The notes under the pieces were generated by a model that saw only the letters and a program-made list of their open reading frames with translations, searched no databases and was not told where the DNA came from. The position numbers were made by a program, and so were the translations under genes. A stretch of DNA of 64,000 nucleotides, from NCBI RefSeq assembly GCF_937952055.1, contig NZ_CALFYO010000021.1, positions 124,001-188,000 on the forward strand, written 5' to 3'. This document shows, in pieces, positions 34,174-42,878 of the stretch; position 1 is the first letter of the stretch, and each line of letters begins with the position of its first letter. Origin of the DNA: an uncultured Piscinibacter sp. GTDB lineage: Bacteria; Pseudomonadota; Gammaproteobacteria; Burkholderiales; Burkholderiaceae_C.

Positions 34174-34884
34174 TCACGGCGATGAGGGGCGCACCGGCGG
34201 CAGCCGGCCGTCATGCAGTGCACTGGCGACGAGCCAGGCGTACGCGCCGGCCTCGCGCGCTGCGGCAAGGTCTTCCACATGGCGGATGCCGCCCGCGCCG
34301 ACCAGCTGGGTCGCAGGCGAACGGGCCTGCACCTCGCGCAGCGTGGCCAGGTCCGGTCCGGCATCGGCGCCCACGCGCTCCAGCGTCATGACGATCACCC
34401 GGCTGGGCCAGAGTGCGGGCGTGTCCCAGCAACCGGCGGCATCCAGCCGCCGGCCGTCGCGGCGGTCGAGCGAGAGCACGCCGGCCTCGCGGTCGGCGAA
34501 GCAGCGCGCCAGTTCCTCGCGCGAGCGCAGCGATTCGCTGGCGAAGATGGGCACGATGCGCTCGGCGCCCTCGCCCACCTGCTCGCACAGGCGCTGCGCC
34601 GCATCGGCATCGGCGAAACCGGCGTCCACCCAGAACTCGAGTTCGGGCAGGGCCCGCAGGATGCGCCGCAGCACCTCGGCCTGGGCGTGCCCGCCGGTCA
34701 ACGCGTCGAGGTCGGCGGCGTACAGCCGCGCCGAGGCGCAATGCGCGCACAGCGCGCGCGCCACCGTCACCGGGTCGCTGCCCGCGCACAGGGTGGAGAC
34801 GATCGGCCGGTACGACGCGCGGTCGCCGCGCACGGCGCGCACGACCTGGCCACGCATCAGGTCGATCACGGGGATGAGGTGCAT
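34174..34884 (-). CDS. HisA/HisF-like TIM-barrel protein of the H4MPT/methylofuran island
   Basis: TIM-barrel protein of 236 residues resembling HisA (phosphoribosylformimino-AICAR isomerase) but divergent. The start HLIPVIDLMRGQVVRAVRG is HisA-like. A phosphate-binding-like GAGGIRHVEDL and ARLYAADLDALTGG are present. Homologues occur with C1-transfer cofactor genes in methylotrophs and archaea, so a role in methylofuran or H4MPT synthesis is likely rather than histidine synthesis. The start at 34884 is only 15 bases from the divergent ATP-grasp start and has no Shine-Dalgarno sequence. Confidence 0.85.
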   Translation of the reverse strand: MHLIPVIDLMRGQVVRAVRGDRASYRPIVSTLCAGSDPVTVARALCAHCASARLYAADLDALTGGHAQAEVLRRILRALPELEFWVDAGFADADAAQRLCEQVGEGAERIVPIFASESLRSREELARCFADREAGVLSLDRRDGRRLDAAGCWDTPALWPSRVIVMTLERVGADAGPDLATLREVQARSPATQLVGAGGIRHVEDLAAAREAGAYAWLVASALHDGRLPPVRPSSP

Positions 34885-34899
34885 GGCGGGGGCGGTGCG

Positions 34900-35850
34900 A
34901 TGACGCGGGTGTTCGTCTACGAGTATCTCAGCGGCGGCGGGCTGGTCGACGGCGACGCGGCCGCCACCGCAGGGCTGCTGCCGCAGGGCCTGGCGATGCG
35001 CAATGCGCTGGTGGCCGACCTGCTGGCCAGCGGTGATTGTGACGTCACCGCCGCCACCTGCGCACACGCCGGCACGCTGCCCGCTGGCGCCGCCGAGACG
35101 GTGGCGCGCAACAGCGAGACGCCGCTGGAGTTCGTCGCGCGCCAGGCCGCCCAGCACGACTTCAGCTGGGTGATCGCGCCCGAGACCGACGGCTGCCTCG
35201 CCGGGCTCCATCGCGCGGTGGGTGCGTCGCGCTGGCTGGGTTGCGACGCGCACAGCATCGCGGTCGCCTCGAGCAAGTCGGCCACGCTGCGTCATCTCGC
35301 GGCGCACGACGTGGCCACGCCCTGGACCCACGAGGCGGAGGCCAAGCGCTGGGTGGTGAAGCCCGACGACGGCGCCGGCAGCGTGGCCACGCACCTGCAC
35401 GGCAGCCGCGCCGCCGCGCAAGCCGATCTCGACGCGCGCCGCGCACGTGGCGAAAGTGCCTGCCTGGAGCCCTGGGTCGAGGGAAATCCAATGAGCCTGT
35501 CGCTGCTGTGCGGCCTCGGCCGGGCGGAACTGCTGAGCGTGAACCGGCAGCACATCGCCGCGCTGCCCGACGGCACGCTGCGCTACGACGGCGTGACGAT
35601 CGACGTGCTGCCGGCGCGCGATCCGCGCCACCGCGCGCTGGCCGCGCTCGCCGCCCAGCTCGCGGCCGCCCTGCCCGGCCTGCACGGCTTCGTCGGGATC
35701 GACCTGGTCTGGAACGATCGGCTCGGCGCCGTGCCGATCGAGATCAATCCGCGCCTGACCTGCGCCTATGTCGGTCTGTCGCAGCGGCTGGGACGCTGCC
35801 TCGCCACCGAAGTGCTGGCGGTGCGGCGACAGGAGCGTCTCGATGCCTGA
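34900..35850 (+). CDS. mfnD: ATP-grasp ligase, MfnD-like (tyramine/tyrosine-glutamate ligase)
   Basis: ATP-grasp protein of 316 residues with RVFVYEYLSGGGL at the start, a nucleotide-binding KRWVVKPDDGAGS, ACLEPWVEGNPMSLSLLC and the metal site GVPIEINPRLTCAY-like segment (VPIEINPRLT). It matches the archaeal MfnD family, which joins glutamate to tyramine in methanofuran synthesis. In Methylobacterium the methylofuran core is reported to contain tyrosine. It leads the operon mfnD-mfnF-mfnE. The name rests on fold and synteny. The substrate is inferred. Confidence 0.8.
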   Translation: MTRVFVYEYLSGGGLVDGDAAATAGLLPQGLAMRNALVADLLASGDCDVTAATCAHAGTLPAGAAETVARNSETPLEFVARQAAQHDFSWVIAPETDGCLAGLHRAVGASRWLGCDAHSIAVASSKSATLRHLAAHDVATPWTHEAEAKRWVVKPDDGAGSVATHLHGSRAAAQADLDARRARGESACLEPWVEGNPMSLSLLCGLGRAELLSVNRQHIAALPDGTLRYDGVTIDVLPARDPRHRALAALAAQLAAALPGLHGFVGIDLVWNDRLGAVPIEINPRLTCAYVGLSQRLGRCLATEVLAVRRQERLDA

Positions 35851-36901
35851 GCGCGACGTGATCGGCTGGGACATCGGCGGCGCCCACGTGAAGGCCGCAC
35901 GCCTGCAGGGCGAGTGCGTGATCGATGCGGCGCAATGGCCCTGCCCGCTGTGGCAGGGGCTGGACCAGCTCGAACGCGTGCTGTCGCTGGCGGCTTCGCG
36001 CTGGCCCGACCTGGCCGCGCAGCGCCATGCCGTGACCATGACCGGCGAGATGGTCGACCTGTTCGCGCACCGCGAGGACGGCGTGCAGCGCATCGCCGCC
36101 CTGCTCGACCGCGCCCTGCCCGCGCCGCGCTTCTTCGCCGGCGATGCGTCGTGGCCGGCGGCGCACGAGGCCGCAGCGCTGTGGGAATCGATCGCCTCGG
36201 CGAACTGGCTGGCCACCGCGCGCCATGCGGCGCGGGCGATGCCGGCGCGCGAGGGCCTGCTCGTCGACATCGGCAGCACCACCACCGACCTGATCGCCCT
36301 GCGCCGCGGCCATGTCGTCACCGCGAGCCGCAGCGACGCGCAGCGCCTGCAGACCGGCGAACTCGTCTACCACGGCGTGGTGCGCACGCCGCTGTGCGCA
36401 CTGGCGCGACGCATCGCCTGGAAAGGCGCGCTGCTCAACGTGATGAACGAGTTCTTCGCCAGCACCGCCGACGTCTACCGGCTTACCGGCGAGCTCGACC
36501 CGGCGCACGACCAGCATCCGAGCGCCGACAACGCGCCCAAGGATGAGCGCCACTCGCGCGCGCGGCTGGCCCGCATGGTCGGCCTGGACGAACGCGACGG
36601 CAGTGCCGCGCAGTGGCTGGACTTCGCGCGGGCGTGGCGCGAGGCGCAGCTCGCCGAGCTGCGCAGCCAGGTCGAGCGCGTCGCGGCGCTGCACGACCTG
36701 GCGGCCGATGCGACGGTCGTCGCGGCAGGCTGCGGCGCCTTTCTCGTGCCGGAGCTGCTGCGCCCCGGATGGTCGACAGCAGCCTATGGCCGCGAGGTTG
36801 CGCGGGTCGCGCCCGGTGCGAGCGTCGACCTGGCAGGCTGGGTGCAGGTCGGCGCCCCGGCCGTGGCGGTGGCCTCGCTCTTTGCGGAGGAATGTGCCTG
36901 A
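35843..36901 (+). CDS. mfnF: MfnF-like methylofuran synthase (ASKHA/hydantoinase-like, H4MPT-linked C1 pathway protein)
   Basis: Protein of 352 residues with an acetate kinase/hydantoinase-like fold. The opening VIGWDIGGAHVKAARLQG, the VTMTGEMVDLF segment and LLVDIGSTTTDLIAL (phosphate-binding) are characteristic. Archaeal MfnF condenses the aminomethylfuran diphosphate with gamma-glutamyltyramine to build the methanofuran core. The bacterial homologues are known as H4MPT-linked C1 transfer proteins. Start ATG 35843 overlaps mfnD by 8 bases and the stop overlaps the mfnE start. Confidence 0.85.
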   Translation: MPERDVIGWDIGGAHVKAARLQGECVIDAAQWPCPLWQGLDQLERVLSLAASRWPDLAAQRHAVTMTGEMVDLFAHREDGVQRIAALLDRALPAPRFFAGDASWPAAHEAAALWESIASANWLATARHAARAMPAREGLLVDIGSTTTDLIALRRGHVVTASRSDAQRLQTGELVYHGVVRTPLCALARRIAWKGALLNVMNEFFASTADVYRLTGELDPAHDQHPSADNAPKDERHSRARLARMVGLDERDGSAAQWLDFARAWREAQLAELRSQVERVAALHDLAADATVVAAGCGAFLVPELLRPGWSTAAYGREVARVAPGASVDLAGWVQVGAPAVAVASLFAEECA

Positions 36902-37500
36902 TGTGGGTCGTGAAGATCGGTGGCAGCCTGAACGGTGACCCGCTCCTGCCCCAGTGGCTGGAACTGCTGGCGCGGCTCGGCGGCGGGCGCGTGACCCTGG
37001 TGTGCGGCGGTGGCGCCTTTGCCGACGAGGTGCGGCGCGCGCAGTCGCACTGGCAACTGGACGACTTCGACGCGCACAACATGGCCGTGCTGGCCATGGT
37101 GCAGACGGCCTACCTGGCGCACGGGCTGCAGCCTGCCTTGCGCCTCGCACGCGACAAGGCGGAACTGCACCAGGTGCTGCACTCCGGCCAGACGGCGCTG
37201 TGGCTGCCCTACGACTGGCTGCGCGAGCGCGCCGGTCCCGACACGCACTGGGGCAACAGCAGCGACAGCATCGCGCTGGATCTGGCGCGCCAGCTCAATG
37301 CCGAGCGCATGGTGGTGGTGAAGTCCTGCCCGATCGATCCGGCGGCGACGCTGGCCGAGCTCGGCGCCGCCGGAGTGCTCGACAGCCGCTTCGCGACGCT
37401 TGCCGCCGGCGCCAGCTTCCCGATCGACGTGGTTCACCGCGCCGAGCTGGCGCGCATGAGGTCGCTGCTGATCGGCGAGGTGCGACTGAGCGGCGCCTGA
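36901..37500 (+). CDS. mfnE: MfnE-like amino acid kinase family protein (methylofuran synthesis)
   Basis: Amino-acid-kinase-fold protein of 199 residues with WVVKIGGSLNGDP and VTLVCGGGAFADEVR, the nucleotide/phosphate loops of the family. Archaeal MfnE phosphorylates aminomethylfuran phosphate to the diphosphate used by MfnF. I choose ATG 36901, which has GGAGG about 10 bases upstream and overlaps the mfnF stop. ATG 36892 is too close to that site. Its 3' end overlaps the convergent mfnB gene by 67 bases. Confidence 0.83.
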   Translation: MWVVKIGGSLNGDPLLPQWLELLARLGGGRVTLVCGGGAFADEVRRAQSHWQLDDFDAHNMAVLAMVQTAYLAHGLQPALRLARDKAELHQVLHSGQTALWLPYDWLRERAGPDTHWGNSSDSIALDLARQLNAERMVVVKSCPIDPAATLAELGAAGVLDSRFATLAAGASFPIDVVHRAELARMRSLLIGEVRLSGA

Positions 37501-38177
37501 GCCTCGCGCATCGCGGCGACGAGCGCGCGCAGGCAGTCCGCATCGAGGGCCTCGCCGCGCCCGCCGCGGCACACCGCGCTGCGGAAGCCCGCGAAGTCCG
37601 GCGCCAGCGCGGTGATGACCTCGGCGTCCGCGCGGCGCAGCGCACCGGCGATGCCGACCATCGTTCCGGCCTCGCGGGCCATCCCGATGAAGCGCTCGAT
37701 CGCGGCGATCGGCAGCACGTCGAACAGGCTGCCGGCGAGCTTGTCGGCAGTGTCGACCATCACGCCGGGAAAGTGCAGCGACAAGGCGAGCGCGATGCTG
37801 CGCTCGTCCAGCCCGTGATCGGCGATGAACACCGGCACCAGCGGCCGGCCGCAGTCGGCCAGCGCACGCAGCACCGCGCCGGCGCCGGGAGCACGCTCGA
37901 TGCCGACCTTGACGTAGTCGACGCCGCACGCGCCGACCGCCTCGACGCGCTCGACGATGGTGTCGAGCTCGTGCATGGCCACATCGCCGATCGTCGCGCT
38001 GACCGGCAGCGACAAGCTGCGCGAGCGCAACGCCGCGACGACCTCGGCGATGGTGTACACCGGCAGGCCGCCGAGCGCACCTTGCCCCGGTTCCTTCAGG
38101 TCGATGAAGTCGGCGCCGCCATCGGCGGCAAGCAGCGCCTCGGCCACGCTTCGCACGCTGACCAGCAGGCGGGTCAT
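37434..38177 (-). CDS. mfnB: MfnB-like (5-formylfuran-3-yl)methyl phosphate synthase (DUF556)
   Basis: TIM-barrel protein of 247 residues of the DUF556 family, with LLVSVRSVAEALLAADGGAD, DFIDLKEPGQGALGGLP and VDYVKVGIE. In archaea MfnB makes the furan phosphate core of methanofuran from two glyceraldehyde-3-phosphate molecules. The start couples by ATGA to the DUF447 gene. The last 22 codons lie antisense to mfnE. With mfnD, mfnE and mfnF it supplies most of the furan cofactor pathway. MfnC (aminotransferase) is not obvious nearby. Confidence 0.9.
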   Translation of the reverse strand: MTRLLVSVRSVAEALLAADGGADFIDLKEPGQGALGGLPVYTIAEVVAALRSRSLSLPVSATIGDVAMHELDTIVERVEAVGACGVDYVKVGIERAPGAGAVLRALADCGRPLVPVFIADHGLDERSIALALSLHFPGVMVDTADKLAGSLFDVLPIAAIERFIGMAREAGTMVGIAGALRRADAEVITALAPDFAGFRSAVCRGGRGEALDADCLRALVAAMREAQAPLSRTSPISSDLMRASSAR

Positions 38178-38749
38178 CGCGCCCCCGCCTTCTCGCGGTG
38201 GTCCGCGACCGCACGCTGCAGCCAGGCCCAGGCCTCGTGCTCGCCGGCGCCGGCGGTCTTGTCGATGGCGATCTGCAGGTAGGCCATTTCTGCGTCGACC
38301 TTCTCCGGCGACAGCATGTGCAGCCGGCTCACCAGCACCGCGCCCTCCACCACCGCCGCCTGCGCACGGTTCAGCCCCATGAAGGGTGCATGGCCCGCCT
38401 CGTGCACGCGCGCCATGCGCAGCACCGGGCGTTGGGTGTCGTCGATATGTTCGTCGAGCCTCAGCTCGACGTGGCTCAGCGCACAGGCCAGGCGCTGGCC
38501 GGCGATGCGCTCGGCGGGCACCACCGGCCAGGCGCGGCGGCCGGTGACGCAGCCGGCGAACACGCGCGTGTCGGTGATCAGGTTGAGCACCGCATGCTGC
38601 GTGGCGAGGATGTTGGCCAGCGTGGTGGAAGGCTTGAACGGCATCAGCACCACGCGGCCGGCCTGGTAGCGCACGCCCATCGGCGCCACATGCACCGCGC
38701 CATCGGCCGACTCCGTGGTGACCACGGTTTCGAAGATCTGGTCGTTCAT
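38174..38749 (-). CDS. DUF447-family protein, H4MPT island
   Basis: Protein of 191 residues of the DUF447 family, found in methanogens and H4MPT-using methylotrophs. The fold looks like a flavin-reductase split barrel, with FETVVTTESADGAVHVAPMG, RVVLMPFKPSTTLANILAT and GHAPFMGLNRAQAAVVEGAVL. FMN binding is plausible but unproven. Start ATG 38749 begins the conserved N-terminus. It is coupled to mfnB and follows the DHPS-like gene after 7 bases, so it belongs to the cofactor operon. Confidence 0.85.
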   Translation of the reverse strand: MNDQIFETVVTTESADGAVHVAPMGVRYQAGRVVLMPFKPSTTLANILATQHAVLNLITDTRVFAGCVTGRRAWPVVPAERIAGQRLACALSHVELRLDEHIDDTQRPVLRMARVHEAGHAPFMGLNRAQAAVVEGAVLVSRLHMLSPEKVDAEMAYLQIAIDKTAGAGEHEAWAWLQRAVADHREKAGAR

Positions 38750-38756
38750 CGTCGCT

Positions 38757-40154
38757 TCAACTGTCGTTGCGCTTCGGCGCAGAGCGTGTCGTTCCCGGCG
38801 CACACCATGCATCGAGGTCCTCGGCCTCGCGCTCCACCGCGCAGCCCCAGTCCAGCGGCTGGTCCTGCGTGTAGCGCTTGCCGAGCCGCCAGGCGAGCTC
38901 GGCATGTGCAAGTTCCACGCCCATGTAGAAGGCGTGCGAGGCATCGTTCTCCAGGCCGAGCTGCGGCCACAGCTCGAAGGCGTTGGTGCCGCTGCGCAGG
39001 CCGTCGCGGTTGTAGACATGCAGGCCCTGCTCGGAAACCTGCACGCGGAAGTTCGGGTCGCGCACCTGGCGCGCGGTGGCGGCGATTTCCTCCGGCGTGT
39101 CCGGAAACGGATGCTTGGCGTGCGTCGTCATCAGCGCGCCGCTCATGCCCTTGGGCAGCGCGCGCTGGCGCACGGCGGCGTGCATGATGCGGCGCGCCCA
39201 GTCGGCCTCGCGCACCGCGCGGCGCGCATGGGTGCTGACCTGCGTGGTCAGCACGGCGGCGACGCTCAATTCGGCGGCGATGCCGAACAGCAGCGCGTTG
39301 ATGCCGCTGGTGTCGGCCTCCGTCAGCTCGGTGAGGTTGCCCACGCCCATCATGATCGGCGCCTCGGGGTAGCGTTGGCGCAGCGCGTGGTAGCGCACGA
39401 TCGACGCAGTCAGCCCGAAGGGAATCGGGTCGAGGATGGGGTCGGCGAGGAAGGCGCGGCCCTTCGCCGCCATGGCGTCGATCGCGGCGTGCAGCGAGGC
39501 CTCGTCGTGCGGCGTCTTCGGGATCAGCACCGGCGTGGACGCCACCTCGTCGGCCACCCACAGCGAGTCCAGCGTCAGGCTGAGCAGGTAGTCGGCGCCG
39601 GCGCGGCCGCCACGCAGCAGTTCGCGAGTGTCGACCGAGTCGACGCTGACCGCGAAGCCGGCCGCCTTCAGCGCGCGCACGCTGTCCTCGAGATGCTCGA
39701 AAGGCGTCTCGGGCAGGCCGCCGAGGTCGATGACGTCGGCGCCATCGCGCTTCAGCGCCTGGGCTCGCCGCACGATTTCCTCCACCGTCAATCGCGGCGC
39801 ATCGACGATTTCGGCGAAGATCGCCACCTCGTACTCGCCCAGGTCCACCGGCTTGGCGGCGCGGTCGAAGAAGCGCGGCAGGTCCTTCAGCTCCTCGGGC
39901 CCGCGTTGCACCGGGATGCCAAAGTGCGCGGTCAGCGCGTCCATGTCGCCGCGGCAGCGGCCGGGCACAATGATGCGGTCGGCCCGGACCGGCAGTTCGA
40001 CGCGCCGGCGGACCATGTCCGCCGTCATCAGCGCGGCGACCTGCAGTCCGATCTCGCGCACCTCGAAGCTGAACGGCGCGTCGTCGATGCCGGCGAGCAC
40101 CTTCTCCAGCTGCGGCTGCGCGAGGCGGCCGGTCAGGAAGAGGATGTGTTCCAT
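38757..40154 (-). CDS. Dihydropteroate synthase-like protein for H4MPT synthesis
   Basis: Protein of 465 residues with an N-terminal module (ILFLTGRLAQPQLEKVL), then a DHPS-like TIM barrel (RDGADVIDLGGLPETPFEHL, AVSVDSVDTRELL, APIMMGVGNLTELTEADTSG). These large DHPS-related proteins replace folate-type DHPS in archaea and H4MPT methylotrophs. They are linked to joining the pterin with beta-RFA-phosphate. The start at 40154 overlaps the flavoprotein gene by 22 bases. It is separate from folate FolP. Confidence 0.87.
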   Translation of the reverse strand: MEHILFLTGRLAQPQLEKVLAGIDDAPFSFEVREIGLQVAALMTADMVRRRVELPVRADRIIVPGRCRGDMDALTAHFGIPVQRGPEELKDLPRFFDRAAKPVDLGEYEVAIFAEIVDAPRLTVEEIVRRAQALKRDGADVIDLGGLPETPFEHLEDSVRALKAAGFAVSVDSVDTRELLRGGRAGADYLLSLTLDSLWVADEVASTPVLIPKTPHDEASLHAAIDAMAAKGRAFLADPILDPIPFGLTASIVRYHALRQRYPEAPIMMGVGNLTELTEADTSGINALLFGIAAELSVAAVLTTQVSTHARRAVREADWARRIMHAAVRQRALPKGMSGALMTTHAKHPFPDTPEEIAATARQVRDPNFRVQVSEQGLHVYNRDGLRSGTNAFELWPQLGLENDASHAFYMGVELAHAELAWRLGKRYTQDQPLDWGCAVEREAEDLDAWCAPGTTRSAPKRNDS

Positions 40155-40735
40155 GACAACGAGAGCGTGTCGAGACGACGCCTGAGGGCCGCCTCGAGTT
40201 CGGCCGGGGAGCACACCACCTCGCAGAAGTCGATCTCGCGCAGACGCTGCACGTTGTCCAGCTCGAGCCTGCGCGGCCGCAGCGTCACCCAGTCGTGCGG
40301 CGACCTCGTCACCACCACCGGCTCGGTGTCGCACGCGAAGACGATGCCCGGAATGCCCAGCTTGCCCGCCTGCGCGAACATGTTGGTCGGCAGCGTGTCG
40401 CTGATGCCGACGACGCACTTGGCCACCGTGTTGCTCGTTGCCGGTGCGATCACCACCGTGTGGTAGATGTCTTCGTAGAGCATGCCCACCGGCACGGCAC
40501 TGGCGGTCTTGTCGCGCACCAGGCGGAAGCCCGGCGCGAAGCGCGGCCGCAGTTCCTCCAGCTTCATGCCGTAGATCGGCAGCACTTCCTCGGCGGCATC
40601 GGAAAGAAACAGGTCGAGCGAAGGCAGGCGCTGCGCGAGCGCGATCGATTCGTCGAGGTAGTGGCCGGAACCGGTGACGCACCAGGCAAAGCGCGAGCGC
40701 GCCGGCACGGTCGACGCGAACTCGTCGACCGGCAC
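40133..40735 (-). CDS. afpA: AfpA/DmrX-like flavoprotein (possible dihydromethanopterin reductase)
   Basis: Flavoprotein of the HFCD/archaeoflavoprotein type with RFAWCVTGSGHYLDES, YEDIYHTVVIAPATSNTVAK and VVGISDTLPTNMFAQAGK. Archaeal relatives (AfpA, DmrX) are FMN proteins, and DmrX reduces dihydromethanopterin, so this may complete H4MPT. The start is uncertain: GTG 40735 gives 200 residues and avoids overlap with the regulator, while an upstream ATG at 40810 would lie inside that gene. None has a good ribosome-binding site. Confidence 0.8.
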   Translation of the reverse strand: MPVDEFASTVPARSRFAWCVTGSGHYLDESIALAQRLPSLDLFLSDAAEEVLPIYGMKLEELRPRFAPGFRLVRDKTASAVPVGMLYEDIYHTVVIAPATSNTVAKCVVGISDTLPTNMFAQAGKLGIPGIVFACDTEPVVVTRSPHDWVTLRPRRLELDNVQRLREIDFCEVVCSPAELEAALRRRLDTLSLSWNTSSS

Positions 40736-40742
40736 ACGGGGA

Positions 40743-42755
40743 TCAATCGGGGTGGGAGACCTCGATGTGGAGCTTGTGAAGCTTGCGGTAGAGGGTGTTT
40801 CGGCTGACATCGAGCGCCTTGGCGACGTTGCTCACGTTCCAGCGATGCTGTTCGAGCAATTGGAGCAGAACCTGGCGTTCGTTGGCCTGGATCGGGTTGA
40901 GCTTGATGGGCAGGTCTTCCGGCGTGGCCTCGACGACGGGCGCAGCGACGCGGGGAGCCGCGATCGCCGGTGCCGGCGTCGGCACGGACACATGCACCAG
41001 CGACGGCAGGTGCTCGCGCGCGATCGGCCGGCCGTCGGCCAGCGCCGCGGCGGTGCGCAGCACGTGGCGCAGCTGGCGGATGTTGCCCGGCCACGGATGA
41101 TCGAGCAGCAGCCGCTCGGCTTCGGGGCTCAGCGAGCCGGCGCCGCCCGCCTCGGCGGCGAGCACGGCGTGGATCAGGTCGCGGCGGTCGCTGCGGTCGC
41201 GCAGCGGCGGCAGTTGCAGCTCGATGCCGGCGAGGCGGTAGTAGAGGTCCTCGCGGAAGCGCCCCTCGCGCACCAGCGCCGGCAGGTGCTGGTGGCTGGC
41301 GCTGATCAGCTGGAAATCGACGGCATGCGTCTCTTCGGTGCCCAGCGGCGTGACCTGGCGCTCGTCGAGCACGCGCAGCAGCCGGGCCTGCAGTTCGAGC
41401 GGCATGTCGGCGATCTCGTCGAGGAACAGCGTACCGCCATCGGCCTGCAGGATCTTGCCGCGCCGGCCGGTGCGCTGCGCGCCCGTGAAGGCACCGGCGC
41501 GGTAGCCGAACAGCTCGGATTCGATCAGCGTCTCCGGCAGGCTGGCGCAGTTCACCGCCACGAAGGCGCCGCTCGCGTGCGGGCTGGCCTCGTGCACGGC
41601 GCGGGCGAACACCTCCTTGCCCGAGCCGGTCTCGCCGCACAGCAGCACCGGAGTCTGGCGCGCGATGACGCGCTTGGCGGTGTCGAGGTGGGCGACGAGA
41701 CGCGCGTCCTTGAAGGTGGTGCCGGCCGCCGGCTTCACCGCGCCGATCCGTGCCGGCGCCTTGGCCGCCACCGCCTGCGACAGTGCCGCGGGCACGACCG
41801 GGCTGGGCAGCGCCGGCGCCTTGGCGTCCGAGGCCGGACGGCGCGCCACCGCGAAGAAGCGCAGCGCGGCGTTGGCGCGGTAGGTCACCACCGGGTGGAA
41901 CGAGGCCGAGGTGCTGCGCTGGAGCATGTCCTCCAGCGAAGTCTGGAACAGGTCCTCGATGCGCCGCGAGCGGATGTCCTCCATCGACGGCAGGCCGAGC
42001 TGGAACAGCGCACTGCGGTTGGCGGCAAGGATGCGGCCGTCGTCGCCGACCGCCAGCTTGCCTTCGTGCAGCGTGTAGACGAACTCCGGCCGACTGTGGA
42101 AATGCAGCGGGTGGGCGTTGCGGTAGCGCGCGTCGATCAGACGGTTCTCGATCATGCGCGCCGTCATGCCCAGCAGCACCAGCAGGTGCTGCTGCATCAG
42201 GCTGGAGCGGCTGGTGACGTCGAGCACCGCGGCGATCTCGCCGGAAGGGTCGTACACGGGCACGGCCGAGCAGGTGAGCTGGGTGAACTCGTTGAAGAAA
42301 TGGTCCTCGCGGCGCACCGACACCGGCGCGCCGGCGGCGAGGCAAGTGCCCATACCGTTGGTGCCGGCGGTCGCCTCGCTCCAGGTGCCGCCCACGCGCA
42401 GGCCGAGCGGCCCGACCTCGGCGGCGAATTCCGGCGAGGACACCATGTGCACGATGACGCCGTCGGTGTCGGTCAGCACCACCGCCGCCTCCGCGTCGGC
42501 GAGCTGCTGGTACAGCGTGGTCATCTCGTAGCGCGCACAGGCGATCACGTCGGCACGGCGGGCGCGGCGCTCCTCGAGCTCGACGCGTGCCACGAACGAA
42601 GGCTCGCAGGCGCGCGCCGGGTCGAGGCGGTATTCGTTGAGGCAGCGGCTCCAGGACTGCGCCACCGGGTCGTTGGACTGCGGCTGCACACCGCTGCGCA
42701 CCAGCTCCAGGATCCGGTCCGCATGCCGGTGGGCTTCACGCATCGTCAAGGTCAT
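40743..42755 (-). CDS. Sigma-54-dependent enhancer-binding regulator (AcoR-like)
   Basis: Transcription activator of 670 residues. An N-terminal GAF/PAS-like sensor region spans about residues 60-310 (VVLTDTDGVIVHMVSSPEF; ALRFFAVARRP). The AAA+ domain has Walker A GETGSGKE, the sigma-54 contact loop GAFTGA and Walker B GTLFLDEIADM. A Fis-type helix-turn-helix ends the protein (NVSNVAKALDVSRNTLYRKL). There is no receiver domain, so a small ligand is probably sensed. The start at 42755 lies 6 bases after GGAG. It sits inside the C1 cofactor island, so C1 or alcohol signals are likely inducers. Confidence 0.93.
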   Translation of the reverse strand: MTLTMREAHRHADRILELVRSGVQPQSNDPVAQSWSRCLNEYRLDPARACEPSFVARVELEERRARRADVIACARYEMTTLYQQLADAEAAVVLTDTDGVIVHMVSSPEFAAEVGPLGLRVGGTWSEATAGTNGMGTCLAAGAPVSVRREDHFFNEFTQLTCSAVPVYDPSGEIAAVLDVTSRSSLMQQHLLVLLGMTARMIENRLIDARYRNAHPLHFHSRPEFVYTLHEGKLAVGDDGRILAANRSALFQLGLPSMEDIRSRRIEDLFQTSLEDMLQRSTSASFHPVVTYRANAALRFFAVARRPASDAKAPALPSPVVPAALSQAVAAKAPARIGAVKPAAGTTFKDARLVAHLDTAKRVIARQTPVLLCGETGSGKEVFARAVHEASPHASGAFVAVNCASLPETLIESELFGYRAGAFTGAQRTGRRGKILQADGGTLFLDEIADMPLELQARLLRVLDERQVTPLGTEETHAVDFQLISASHQHLPALVREGRFREDLYYRLAGIELQLPPLRDRSDRRDLIHAVLAAEAGGAGSLSPEAERLLLDHPWPGNIRQLRHVLRTAAALADGRPIAREHLPSLVHVSVPTPAPAIAAPRVAAPVVEATPEDLPIKLNPIQANERQVLLQLLEQHRWNVSNVAKALDVSRNTLYRKLHKLHIEVSHPD

Positions 42756-42861
42756 CGTCATCTCCAGGGCGGGCCGAGAGCGGTTTCGGGAACAATGGCC
42801 GATTGTGGTGTCGGCGCGGGGTGCTCCGCACCGGGTAAACCACGGTGGCTGGCCCGTCGTG

Positions 42862-42878
42862 CGGGCCCGCATTTTGCT
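42862..42878 (+). promoter_or_regulatory. Weak sigma-54-like promoter candidate upstream of folB-like gene
   Basis: CGGGCCCGCATTTTGCT has GG (42864-42865), ten bases, then GC (42876-42877), with a good -12 element (TTTGCT) and a mediocre -24. It overlaps a 6-base hairpin (GGCCCG at 42851 with CGGGCC at 42862). It lies in the divergent gap of the sigma-54 regulator gene, so autoregulatory or folB expression is conceivable. Confidence 0.25.

Noticed and set aside
34174..36321. Long minus-strand frame extending the HisA-like gene antisense through mfnD and mfnF
   Set aside because: Only the last 236 codons are protein-like. The HisA start motif fixes the true start at 34884.
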